From: Lunularia cruciata
Lineage: Eukaryota; Streptophyta; Marchantiopsida; Lunulariales; Lunulariaceae
NCBI GenBank assembly: GCA_948567375.1
Contig: OX419756.1
Span: 76,088,333-76,152,332 of the forward strand
Reading direction: 5' to 3'
Length of the DNA: 64,000 nucleotides
Positions within the stretch are counted from its first letter, which is position 1. Every line of letters begins with the position of its first letter. The notes beneath the pieces are model-generated. The model did no database searches. It was not told where the DNA came from and worked only from the letters and a program-made list of their open reading frames with translations. Below are positions 32,960 to 43,142 of the stretch, piece after piece. The position numbers were made by a program, and so were the translations under genes.

Positions 32960-33930
32960 GACCATAGTTGGTCCATCATGCTCATGAGAAGCTAGGACAT
33001 TTTGGAGTAAAGCATACATATAGCTTACTCCAGAGTCATTGTTAGTTGCATAGTATGCAGACCAATTTGTTGCCAAATATATGGTTTGTGACCAAGTTAG
33101 AATATCATTCAATGCTCTTATGCCATAGTTACACCCATTAGCTATCATGGGATTAGATTACCATTGGAGTTTGGGCTTCATTGGACCTTTATTGTTGACT
33201 GTGAGATATCATCAATACATTTTGGTGATGGTGGAGCACTTCTCCAAGTGGATTGAGTTGGTTGCACTTCTTGACAAGTATAGTGAAGGGATGACTTACT
33301 TATTCCTAGACTGGGTTCTCAATCATTTTAGTGCACTAGTTGAGGTCTTGATTATTCATGGTATAGAGTTCTTGGGAGATTTTCAAGTCTTGTTTGACAA
33401 GGCTTTGATTGATCATCATACTACATCTTGAGATCACCTTGATGTAGATGGCTTAGCAGAGAAAGTGGTTCAGATGGTGAAGAGAGGATTGCAAAAGTAT
33501 GGTTTGCAAAGAGGCCACTTGGGAGATTGGGATCTCTAGTTACCTTGGTTGGCCATGGGCTATCAGTTCAGCCAGCAAGCCTCCTTAGTATCCTTCTCTC
33601 CTTACTTTCTACTTTATGGACAAGATCCAAATTTACCTACAGTCATTTGTTGAGATGCTATTATAGTGTTGGACTTGGATGATCTAGATGTATGGATGAG
33701 TGCATGTTCTCAACGGGCGAAGATCTTTCAAAGAGTGATGCCAATGGCCTTTGAGAACTTGGTGATTTCTCAACATAGGGATACCTTACTTTATGCTACC
33801 ATTCAAGGAGGAGGTTATAGATCCTTGATCCATCAATTCATCCAAGTGACTCTATATATCTATAATAAACAACAATGATGACACTTGATGTTACTACAGG
33901 CTGCACTATCTTGAGAGTGCATAAGATTTT
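32960..33930 (+). pseudogene. pol: F2: integrase
   Basis: The core domain is readable as WSLGFIGPLLLTVRYHQYIL, then VMVEHFSKWIELVALLDK (about 33165-33285), followed by EVLIIHGIEFLGDFQ (about 33340-33390). The downstream region LAMGYQFSQQASLVSFSPY (about 33550-33610) belongs to the second half of the core. The preceding 32960-33140 region carries the His/Cys zinc part. It is typical of Ty3/gypsy integrase and strongly decayed. Confidence 0.75.
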
Positions 33931-34198
33931 GCCTTATGGCATCCTTGTGTTGGAAGGACATGATGGTGTTGTTTGGAAGGATAATATGTGCAATTGTGTG
34001 CCATGCCACCTCCCAAATATTGATGGTATGATAGATCCAAGCTTGGCACTTGTATGTTCAAGCTTGCAATGTATGTTATGTGGCTCTTCTAGAGGAGCTA
34101 CTATTATATTAGTGTGTGATAGTTGTTTGAGAGGATGGCACATGGCAAGTTTGACTCCTTCCTCATGCTGGTTCCTCAAAGACAATGGTTATGTTTGA
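33875..34198 (+). pseudogene. F2: integrase C-terminal region ending in a PHD-type zinc finger
   Basis: An open stretch of 107 residues. The first part (TGCTILRVHKILPYGILVLE, GHDGVVWKDNM) is the small beta-rich module after the integrase core. The end (CMLCGSSRGATIILVCDSC then LRGWHM, 34070-34160) shows C-x2-C ... C-x2-C-x4-H spacing with the CD-x-C...G-W-H signature of PHD fingers, which read histone H3 tails. In this position it would replace the chromodomain of chromoviruses as a chromatin-targeting module. Family knowledge supports the analogy; activity is not claimed. Confidence 0.68.
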
Positions 34199-35062
34199 GA
34201 TGCACTTGACTTATAATTAGTTTATCCTTTATATGGTATAGATTGCAAACATGGGACTAACAATGGAGCTTGATAGCACTTGGCTTCCTAATCTTTTGCC
34301 CACCATAGGGTATACCATATACTTGGAGTAGATGGCTTTTTGGAGTTAGGGACCTAATTGCTAGCTAGGGAGGCAATTATGGCATTATACAGTCCATGCA
34401 TGGCTTATGCATGAGTTGTTTCTATAGTACATGATGTTGAAAGGAATGTATGTTGTGTAATGATGTATATATGCATGATAGCTATCATGCCATTTATAGC
34501 ATCACACCTAGATTGCTTGGATGTTAGATCAGTAATGTGGGTAGTTAGAGGTATTTTTGCAATTACTTATAGACTACTTGTTGACGGTCAGAGTTCATGT
34601 TTGGAGTACTAACTATATGGTGGGACCCACCATCACTTTCACTATTCACACCATTGTGTGCGCCATCAATGGAGACTTGGGTCAAGATCAGGGGGTATAC
34701 TTTTGAGGTGCAGCTCTAGAGAGCTCACTTCTTTGATGTTGAGCCTTCAAGTTCTTGTTTATGATGGATAGAGGCCGACAAACATCACTTGGATACTCTT
34801 AGCTAGAGTGGGTGTGGCTTGACTGTAATCAGTGCCTAGTTGTTGGTAAATTGTTAGGTGATAGATCAAATATTGATTTGATTGAGTATGATTTGAGTTG
34901 AAAACATATTGGATACTTCTCCAATCATGCCACCTATTTAGTGTGGAGTACCATCCACACATACAATAGTCTTCTCATGAATGCAAACCACTATTCTTGA
35001 ATATGAAATGGTCTTTTGTTGTCATTCTTGCACTAGGTGTTGGCACATTCAAATGTATTTAA
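34199..35062 (+). other. F2 3' untranslated region or unrecognised spacer
   Basis: No coding signal or clear repeat pair is seen. A purine-rich tract AAGATCAGGGGG lies at about 34686-34697, followed by TATAC; it could be a polypurine tract with an LTR start at about 34698, but no partner copy is in the window. Confidence 0.4.
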
Positions 35063-35755
35063 TGTAATACCTATTTGTGCATGTATGTGCTATTGTGATA
35101 ATTAATTTGGTATTACAAGTACTTGAGAGATATTATTTATATAGAGATAAAAGATTGCTTTGCATTAGTCATGTTTAGCTAAAGTTATTCATAGCTAAGA
35201 TGGAGGGGAACTTACTTTATAAGAAATGGAAAAGATGAGCATCATTATTTTAGATTCTAGCGTATGACTTGGTATTATTCTTAGGTGTTTGGTTTTGAGG
35301 AAAAAGTTGAGAACTCTTGGGACCCACAAGCTTTTTTGCTTTGGATTCTTCTATAGTCTAAGGATAGCCTATGTGAAAGAGTTCTTGACTTAGTGTTGGG
35401 TCAAGATAAGATCACATGCGTAGGAGAATATTCTCATGAGTAGGATATTCCTTTAGACTTTAGACTTTACTTGATTTTATTTGACTTTTAGCCTAGTAAC
35501 TTGAGTTACTCCAATAATTAGTAAATTTGTTGCATAACTATTTCACAAGTATATAAACTAGGGATGAAGAGGTACTCATGATCCTCTCATTTGCAACTAT
35601 TTCTCTCTCATTGAATTCTATAGTGAGCAATTTCTTGAGTCTTGGAGTTCTAGCCTTGGACGAGAGTGATGGATTTGGGGTTCCTTGCCTTTTGATTCCA
35701 TGCACCACCATAATAGCCATTAGAGGTTCATCATGAGTGAGATATAGGCTAGCTC
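35063..35755 (+). repeat. J1: LTR-like repeat of about 0.7 kb
   Basis: It matches 47739-48439 along its length. It starts TGTAATACCTATTTGTG, has a TATA box TATATAAA at 35550-35557 about 200 bases from its end, and stops matching near GGCTAGCTC. The TG start, TATA position and length fit a plus-strand LTR. No target duplication could be confirmed, so I cannot say whether it is solo or attached. Confidence 0.7.
35550..35557 (+). promoter_or_regulatory. TATA box of J1
   Basis: TATATAAA lies in the context AAGTATATAAACTAGGG. The partner repeat has the same box at 48230-48237. Confidence 0.65.
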
Positions 35756-37840
35756 CCAATACAATCCTCACTATTTATCAAATCTTGGCCAGTGTTTTGA
35801 GGCAAAGTCATTCAACCAAATTTCTATCTCCTTCCAAAGTTCTTGTGGGTAAAAGGTCCTTTGGTGCAAACATCCTTGAGCCAAATTTACTCTCCTCCAA
35901 AGCCATTTCCCCTTGTTCATCCTTTGGTTCTATGTATGATTTGGCATTCTTCCTCTAGTTTGGGCTTGTATGCTATTGCTTAGGTTGCTTTTTCATTAGA
36001 CATAGCTCCAAAGAATGCTCCAACTTAGAATTTTTCTCCTTAAATAGTGGATTAGGATACCTTTTCTACACAAAAAGATTCAAAAGTAATAAAATAATGA
36101 AATTTGTGAAAATTAGGCACCAAAAAGATTATTGTAGTTATTAAGAAAATAGTGCAAGAAACCAATTGCAATTCCATAATAGTAAATGAGCACCTTCTAG
36201 ATATCTCCTTTGCAATAGCTAAGTACGTAGAGGCAATCCATGCACTCTCACCCTCTCAACCAAAAATCTTCTTTTCTCACACTTTATTAGACTTACATAC
36301 CTTATATCCACCTGCAATTGAGGATTCTCTTTTTTTATTCCATGATTTTAGCTAGATAAGGAGTTACAATTGATAGAGTTTGCTTTACCCATGCTCTACT
36401 CCACTCTTCATGTTTCTCTATGAGCTTGCTATCAAGCTAGTTTTTGAGCACCTATGAGATTGCCTCTTCCTTAATGATCAAGATTTAGGTTTTCCTCTTC
36501 TCTTTGCTTTTTGTAAATACATTGCCTCAAGTCATGTGCCCCCTAGAGCTACTCATTTTTTTGGAGCTTCTAATCTGCTCCTAAGTGACCTAATATCAAG
36601 GATCAACAAAAGTGACAATGTTGTGGAGGTAGGGCATGGGGTTGTAGAGACTTTACAATCTACTTGGTTGCAGCTTGGGCCCTAATGGTATATTCTTCTT
36701 GGAAGGCTACTCAATCTCCTCTCAAGGAACTATGAATCCTACAAGCAATCTCTCAATGGTCCAAAGCACATCCATGGGCTAGAAAGAGTAATGTCTATTG
36801 GGGAAAAATGGCCAAAAAAAACCCAAGTAGAGACATCTCTCTTATGGTCATCAACCAAGATAACACAAAGTAGGAGGGAGAGTGTGGATCCAATAAGAGG
36901 ATGTAAAGGTATAAGGATCATAGTATATATATGTGGATGTGGCAAACATGATAGGAATGCATGGATAGGGTCCAAAGAGTATAACCAAGAGTATGAGTTG
37001 GGATGAGCCTATAGAGATACAACTAGAGCATGGATTGGGTCTTAGGGGTGGAATAGATGTGGCCTTTGCTTGCATTGCAAATAACAAGACCTCCATCTAT
37101 GTTGTGCTAAGCCTATCCTTACCCATGGATAATTTAGACAAGATTGGGTAAGACATTGGTGGGGTGGGATATAAGAATGTGTTTACAAGAGAAGTCAATG
37201 GAGTGAAAGACTTATAGAAGAAACAATATCATTCTAACATTGAGCTAGTTTATTTTGATCAACCTCACTATAATAAGTTGCAAGAAAGCCAAGATGAACA
37301 ATGGTATCTTACCACTTGGTTGTGGCAGAACATACTTTGGTAGCAATTTTTTTGTAGGAAACGCTTTTCTCTCAATGTTAAATTTTATTTTTTGTTACTA
37401 TTCTTATGTAAATTAATTTAATTATTGTAGTTCTTCCCATCTTCTCAGTTTTAGAGTCAATGAGTAGACATACTACCAGACCAAATGATAAAAGATCTTG
37501 ATATTTAAATTAGGTTGCAAAAGAGTAAGTTGAGATTAATCATGTTGTTTATAACATTAGCATTTGAACTTGTAGGATTCAAATCTAAAGTTAAACTCAA
37601 AGATATCAACTTTTGCAAAAATGTAATGTATTATGGGTGCATCTTCTTGCTCTTCTACCTCTTCTAATTTAGATTGACATGAAAAAAATTAGTGGGTTTT
37701 TACTAGAGTTGTGTAAAGACTGAGGAGAGAAATAGGAGAATGAAAGATAAGAATGCAAGGTCACATGAAACTCTCACTTGAGGGAAACTATAAATGTCTA
37801 GCATGAGCTTTGACCTTAGTATTTATAGACCATTTAGGTA
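35756..37840. other. AT-rich region with no recognised gene
   Basis: About 2.1 kb with no long open frame, no match to the other elements that I can see, and scattered AT runs. Around 36780-37330 the plus strand has short open stretches (for example IIVYICGCGKHDRNAWIG near 36920-36970), but I recognise no family. It may be the decayed gag side of F1 or unrelated old DNA. Confidence 0.5.
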
Positions 37841-38450
37841 TAAGGTTCTCACTGCAAGTAAGTTCTTACTCTTCTTTGTCATGATATAATCACAAGTTCT
37901 TTGGTGTTGGAAGATTATCCCCTCTCTTAGATGCGACACTCTAACCTCTTCTGGTCTTTGGAAAATTTCACTCTCAATTGGCTTCTGGATGCACATTGTT
38001 GTAGGATGACAACTTAGAGGGGTAGGGTATCTACTTGATATGTTTGATTTCCCCTTGTGCAATCATAAATTTTTTAGTACTTTGAGGTGCAGTCATTCTT
38101 TAGTTGATTTCAAAATAGACCTCCACTTCTTCTACGTGTTTGTGTCTTGTCACTTTCAAAGTATTCCTCTCCTGCCTCCACCATTTCTTTAAGTGTACTT
38201 TCTTGGCTAGCTTGACATGCAAGAAGGATGTTACATCTTCTTTGTATCAGCCTATGCTTCCTGTTCCAAAGATGCCCTTCTTCAGGGTTGTCTCTTTTCA
38301 AACCTCATCTGAGTACTTTTGATTCTTGCTCTTAAGTCGACTTCTTTGGGTTTACTTTAAAGTCACATAAGTCCTTTCTTTTCTTTGTAATTTGGCTTTC
38401 TCAATACCTTCTTCTTCCAAACTCATCAAAACAAAAATGTGGGTACCACA
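37841..38450 (-). repeat. LTR fragment L: first 0.6 kb of a giant-type LTR
   Basis: On the minus strand it starts TGTGGTACCCACATTTTTG at 38450 and matches the leading part of the giant LTR (compare 30200-30816 and 24300-24600). It ends abruptly at about 37841 before most of the coding region. Its right flank is F1 sequence. No target duplication is visible because the left side is truncated. Confidence 0.8.
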
Positions 38451-39624
38451 CATGGCCATAGCCCAAAGGAGATCAGATTTGGGTGCCAAGGCTTCTACCT
38501 CATATGCGGGTGATAGAGATATCTTGGACTTCATGTGCGGAGTAGCATAAGTAGATGCATCTACCGTAATGACTAGGAGTGCAATACGTGCTCTTGAGCC
38601 TAGAGGAGCTTTAGTGGAGTTGGACCCACAAAGAGAAGAGGTTGGTAGATAGGTCAGACTTCCCTAGTCTTTTACTCTCTTTGAGGCACTATAGACCACA
38701 TCCATGGCTCCTAGACGTCCTAGTGCATGTGGTGATGGAGTGCATGATGAACTACTTACTAGTCAACCACCTACTACTACATTGATTAAGTCTAGCTAGA
38801 TGTTGATGATGGCTTAATTGATTATGTGTTTTCCATTATTCTCAGCCAATGACATGTTAACATTAGGAGTTGATCCAACCCAAGTGTTCCAGTTTATTGC
38901 CACGCTTTGTGAGAGTAGGGATGATGTGGTCTCCTACTACTAGAGTAGAGGTGGTTGATAGTGGAGCTGACTTGGTTGAGGAGCATGGGATCCGCTCAAT
39001 TACCAATGATTTATGGTTGGCAACAACAACTAGATTGGAAGAGTTACTAGCTAGACCAGCCTTTGAGCAAGTGCAGTTTATACATGAAGTTGTCTTATTG
39101 GATAACCAAAGGGGGATTTTTTGTTTGGTGGGGCTTTTAAGGAAGGTTTATACTTCATAAAAGATCTTACTAGATTATGGTGTGCAACCCCTTATGTTGG
39201 GGAAGGCTATAATTATCAGTCTAGAGTTATGGAAGACCGACGTGGAATGGTGTCAATTTCAGATCCAAACATCTCTAGGGGGTGGTTCTACACAATAAAT
39301 CACATGTGTAGAGCTTGTTTTTAGATTCAGCTTGGTCATCTGATTGATAGTTTTGTGGTGAGAGCTCAAGCCATTGCAACAGTAGTTGAGTCATATAATG
39401 TGTTAGTTGGAAGAGCAATGTTGTACCCCATGGGTTTTGGTATTGACTATGGGGAGGAGACAACCTCCTATAGACCAAGTTGGCAGTATGGTGAGGAACA
39501 AGTATGTTGCACACCAGTATGCTTTAGTAGTGGTAGTCTTAGCTCACTAGTTTAAGACCATGACGACTTCAGTTTAAGCTTTTAGTGGTTTTGTTACTTG
39601 GCCTGGTGACTAATTAGAGGTAGA
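38451..39624 (+). pseudogene. F1: end of gag and protease-side region
   Basis: Plus-strand open stretches read RVEVVDSGADLVEEHGIRSI (about 38940-39000), resembling an aspartic protease active-site region, and VVESYNVLVGRAMLYPMGFG (about 39370-39430), the conserved block after the protease in this gypsy lineage. It is cut by the solo LTR at 39625; the methyltransferase domain follows beyond it. Decayed. Confidence 0.6.
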
Positions 39625-41501
39625 TGTGACAACTTGGCAAATATCACTTTTGCGGAAATCAGGTAAGTAAAGTTTGTTCCCGTAGAGATACTAGTTAGAA
39701 TTGGTCAAATACATAATCAAATGTCACAATGTAGTCCTTCTTGATTTCATCTTTAATCTCTCAGGTAGCAACTACACCCAGAAGAGAGTAACAAGCACTG
39801 ACTTGCTGTCTTGTCATGAATTAACACTACTTAATCAAAACTCCATCAAATCTTTTTAAACAATCTTGATTGTGATGATTCAGACTCTCCTAAAAATAGC
39901 ACTTCATTGGAAAACAACTTTGCCTCAAAATTGTGTTCCACTCCCCTACTGAAGGCACAACTTCCTTGATCAAAATTGCTTCACATCAACTTCATGCTGC
40001 ACTCACAAATGTAGAATACTACCAATACTACAATTCTTCTCAGATCTGTCAAGGCATTGCTCCGACTACACTTCACTCAAAATTGAAGATCAAGGCTATG
40101 GAATCCAACATCCAACAAACACACTAACTTGCACTTTGAAATTCTCCACACACTCACAATCACAAACACAAAATTGATACTTGGAATTAAGCTCAAATGA
40201 CAAGCATTGCTTCACAACATTCACTTTATCTATTCTTAGAAATTATGAGCACCAAACAACATATGACTGCAAATGCCACCTTCAAATAGTGAAGCAAATG
40301 ATAGTTACCGACAACTATACCATTCTACAACAACTCTTCTTACCTGCAGATCCAAAATGACAATGCACCTCTTCATATATGCCTCTTCAAATCTCAAATC
40401 TATTACTACTAAGATCCGATGTCAACCTCTTCCTCGGCTTCCAAACCCAAAGTAACTTCACTTACTACTCTATCCTTGGGTTTCAAAACTCCTAATTACT
40501 CTACCAATTCTACTAATTCTCCACTTTGATCTACATTTCCACAAGCAAGTATTCTATTTAACTCTTTATCTTCAGATCTACTCTTCTCTAATACCTCCAA
40601 ATGTAATTCCAAAGATATTTGTACTCCTATATCATCTACTTTGGATTTCACTATTATCAATTCCTTTGCAAATTCTATTATATCTTCATCAAGAATTGTA
40701 ATTGAAAGCATGGGTACATTATCTACGCCTTCAATTTGCAACCCACTTTCCCCTATCACTCATGTAATTGACCCAAAGACACTTACTATCTGATCTTGCA
40801 CTTCAAGTTTATTCACTACTACTATTTCTCTTCTAATTTTGTCCTATCTTCAATCAAAATTGAAATTGAAATCATGAGTATCCTAACTATCTTTTCTTTC
40901 TCTATCCTAACTATTTCAGACACTTCAAATATTTGACCCAAAGACTCTCACATCTGATGTCTGAATATCTTTGGTTGAATTGTATTTGTCTTGAGGCAAA
41001 GTCTTAGACCCAAAGTCATATAAACCCAAAGTCTGAAGTCGTATAGACCCAAAGACACCAACCAGAAGACACTCAACTACTTTGTACATCTACTCCTAAA
41101 ACTTCAAATGCTTTTAACTTTTTTTAGACCTCTAAACTTTATGATTTTGGTGGCAACCAAAAGCCTTGAACGAGATGCTTCCAAAAATATAGAACATGCA
41201 TGATTTGGACCTCTCGTCATCGAGATATAGCTCCATACTAATCCTGACTTGTAACCTCCATTCTAATGCAAAGTACCCTCTTTTAGCGTCTGACCTCCTT
41301 CTTCCTCTTCCTCTAACACAAAGTAAGCTTCTTTGGGTCTGATCCAATCCGAGTCCTCCTTCCTCTAACACAAAGTTGACTTCCTTGGGCTTGATCAAAA
41401 TACAAATTTCCTCTCATTTCTTCTCCATTTTGTTTCAGTTTGGTTTTAGCAAGGCACTTCTTCCTCAAAACTTGTCCAAAATGAAAAATATGGGTACCAC
41501 A
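39625..41501 (-). mobile_element. K: solo LTR, short subfamily (1.88 kb)
   Basis: On the minus strand it starts TGTGGTACCC at 41501 and ends AGTTGTCACA at 39625, with perfect GTAGA target duplications at 39620-39624 and 41502-41506. It shares both termini, the promoter-like block (about 40285) and the tail coding block (about 40500-40760) with the giant LTRs. It is only 1877 bp and lacks the N-terminal and acidic parts of the coding region. It matches H over its first 400 bases. Confidence 0.92.
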
Positions 41502-42731
41502 GTAGAATGACCATGTAGAGGATACTCTAGTACTAGAGGAGATCACTTGGATTTGGAGTATTAATGGGATTATTCCATCCACCTTAAATGTTCTATTGTG
41601 GATTTCAGAGGAAGCATTGCAGAAACATGCAAATCAACTAGTGCAGTAGGCTTGGGGTGGAGCCTTTGTACCACCAAGAGACCAATGTGAGGATGAGCCT
41701 CTAGAGTAGATTACCTTGACACCTCTTGATACCATACTCATTGCTTGGCAATATCTTGACAAGAGAGTATGTCTATTGGAGTTGTTTGGTGGGATTAGCA
41801 TTGGACTAGTTGGGGTACTATAGGCGGGTATATGAGTATAGAGGTACTTGTATGTAGAGATTGCTAGGCAAGTCTCTCTATATCATGTGGCACACTTGGC
41901 CTATTGGTATCTTGAGCTATTATCAATGTTGGCAGTTAGGGATTACCAGAAGATCCTACCAGCAAATATTTCCTTACAGGGGGTGCAAGATTTAGAGAGA
42001 CATGGTCCCATTCATTTGGTGATTTTTGGATGACAATGTCAAGGACATACACCCCCTAGCCAAGATTTGGTTCTTCACAATCTCTATTTTGGTGTGTTTT
42101 GGGAGATGTTACGGATACTACAACATCTCCAGGTTCACCCATTTGTTTCTCCATCTTACATTTTTGGAAAATGTCTCTTTGATGGGTGATTCTTACATCC
42201 AAGTGGTGGAGAGTACACATCAGGTCTATTTTTGGATGGGAGTTTCCGTGTTGTTAGATGCAGCTAGAGTGGGATCACGGGCTCATTTTTTTGTCTTTGG
42301 TAGACAAACCTCTTACCTAGAGAGGTTCTACAACAAGCTTATGATGGGATTCAACAACTAGACCAGACATTGTTGATGACATCTTGGATGTTGGGCGTTA
42401 GTTTCAGATGGTGGTAGAGGCTGATAGGTCATCTATGGCAGTGGTGAACCTAGTTGGATAGCCTAGAGCCACTTTTCCCACACTTATGAGTTTCCCCAAC
42501 TCCCATGCTTTTCAAGAAGGAGGTCTTGGACTAGTTTGGGACTCATAGTTATAGCAATTGGTGGAGCCCAATGTAGATGAGAGAGAGAGAGAGAAAGTGA
42601 TGGGTTTTTGCACCAGTATTACCATTATTTCAATAGTGCTAGAAGCATCTAGGCATCAAGTGTTAGGTCAGGCTATGGACTTGAATTGTTTGACCTGGAT
42701 TGTGAGCCTTGGCTTAGCAAAGTAGCATAGG
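41502..42731 (+). pseudogene. F1: cytosine-5 DNA methyltransferase-like domain in a Ty3/gypsy element
   Basis: The plus strand encodes LLELFGGISIGL (41774-41809), which fits the SAM-binding motif I (FGG.G) of C5 methyltransferases. It is followed by an RYLYVEIA block (about 41846-41870), the region LERHGPIHLVIFG (about 41990-42028) leading to a QCQG segment where the catalytic Pro-Cys motif lies in the family, and LLDAARVGSRAHFF (about 42250-42295), the target-recognition side. The domain lies between protease and RT, as in methyltransferase-bearing retrotransposons of algae. A GA-dinucleotide run sits at about 42580-42597. Old and broken. Confidence 0.7.
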
Positions 42732-43112
42732 TGTGGTGCCCACAATTTTATTTTTCTTTAATTAAGGAGAAGAAGTGTATAGAGAAGTCGGATTGCACGT
42801 GTATGGCCAAAGAAGGCAAAGAAAAGAGTCTTCGGGATGAAACCCAAACTAAAGTGACTTTGGATCATAAGGCAAAGTACTCAGACATGCCCTGTTAGCA
42901 TACAACCCGAAGTAAATTGTCCTCGTATTAGGGGGAGCTCAACCCGAGGCAAAGACAGTCTAACAACCTTTTGTCAAGGTGAGAAATTCAAGAAGGGACT
43001 GTTCAAAAACCGGCGGCCCATATGCGTGAAGGTTAATTGACAGTGACAGGTGCATGTAGGAGGTGTGATTTCTTGGTAGAAACTCAAAGTGACAAAAAAC
43101 AAAGAAGTGCAA

Positions 43113-43122
43113 CTCTATAAAA
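43113..43122 (+). promoter_or_regulatory. TATA box upstream of the LTR coding region
   Basis: CTCTATAAAA lies 381 bases from the LTR start. An ATG follows at 43143. Position and sequence match the boxes at 24996 and 56311 (minus). Confidence 0.6.
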
Positions 43123-43142
43123 CTCAAACTCGCAACAACAAA

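Noticed and set aside
41502-42731. Host DNA methyltransferase pseudogene
   Set aside because: It continues into gypsy RT sequence in both F1 and F2 on the same strand with the same linker, so it is part of the retroelement.
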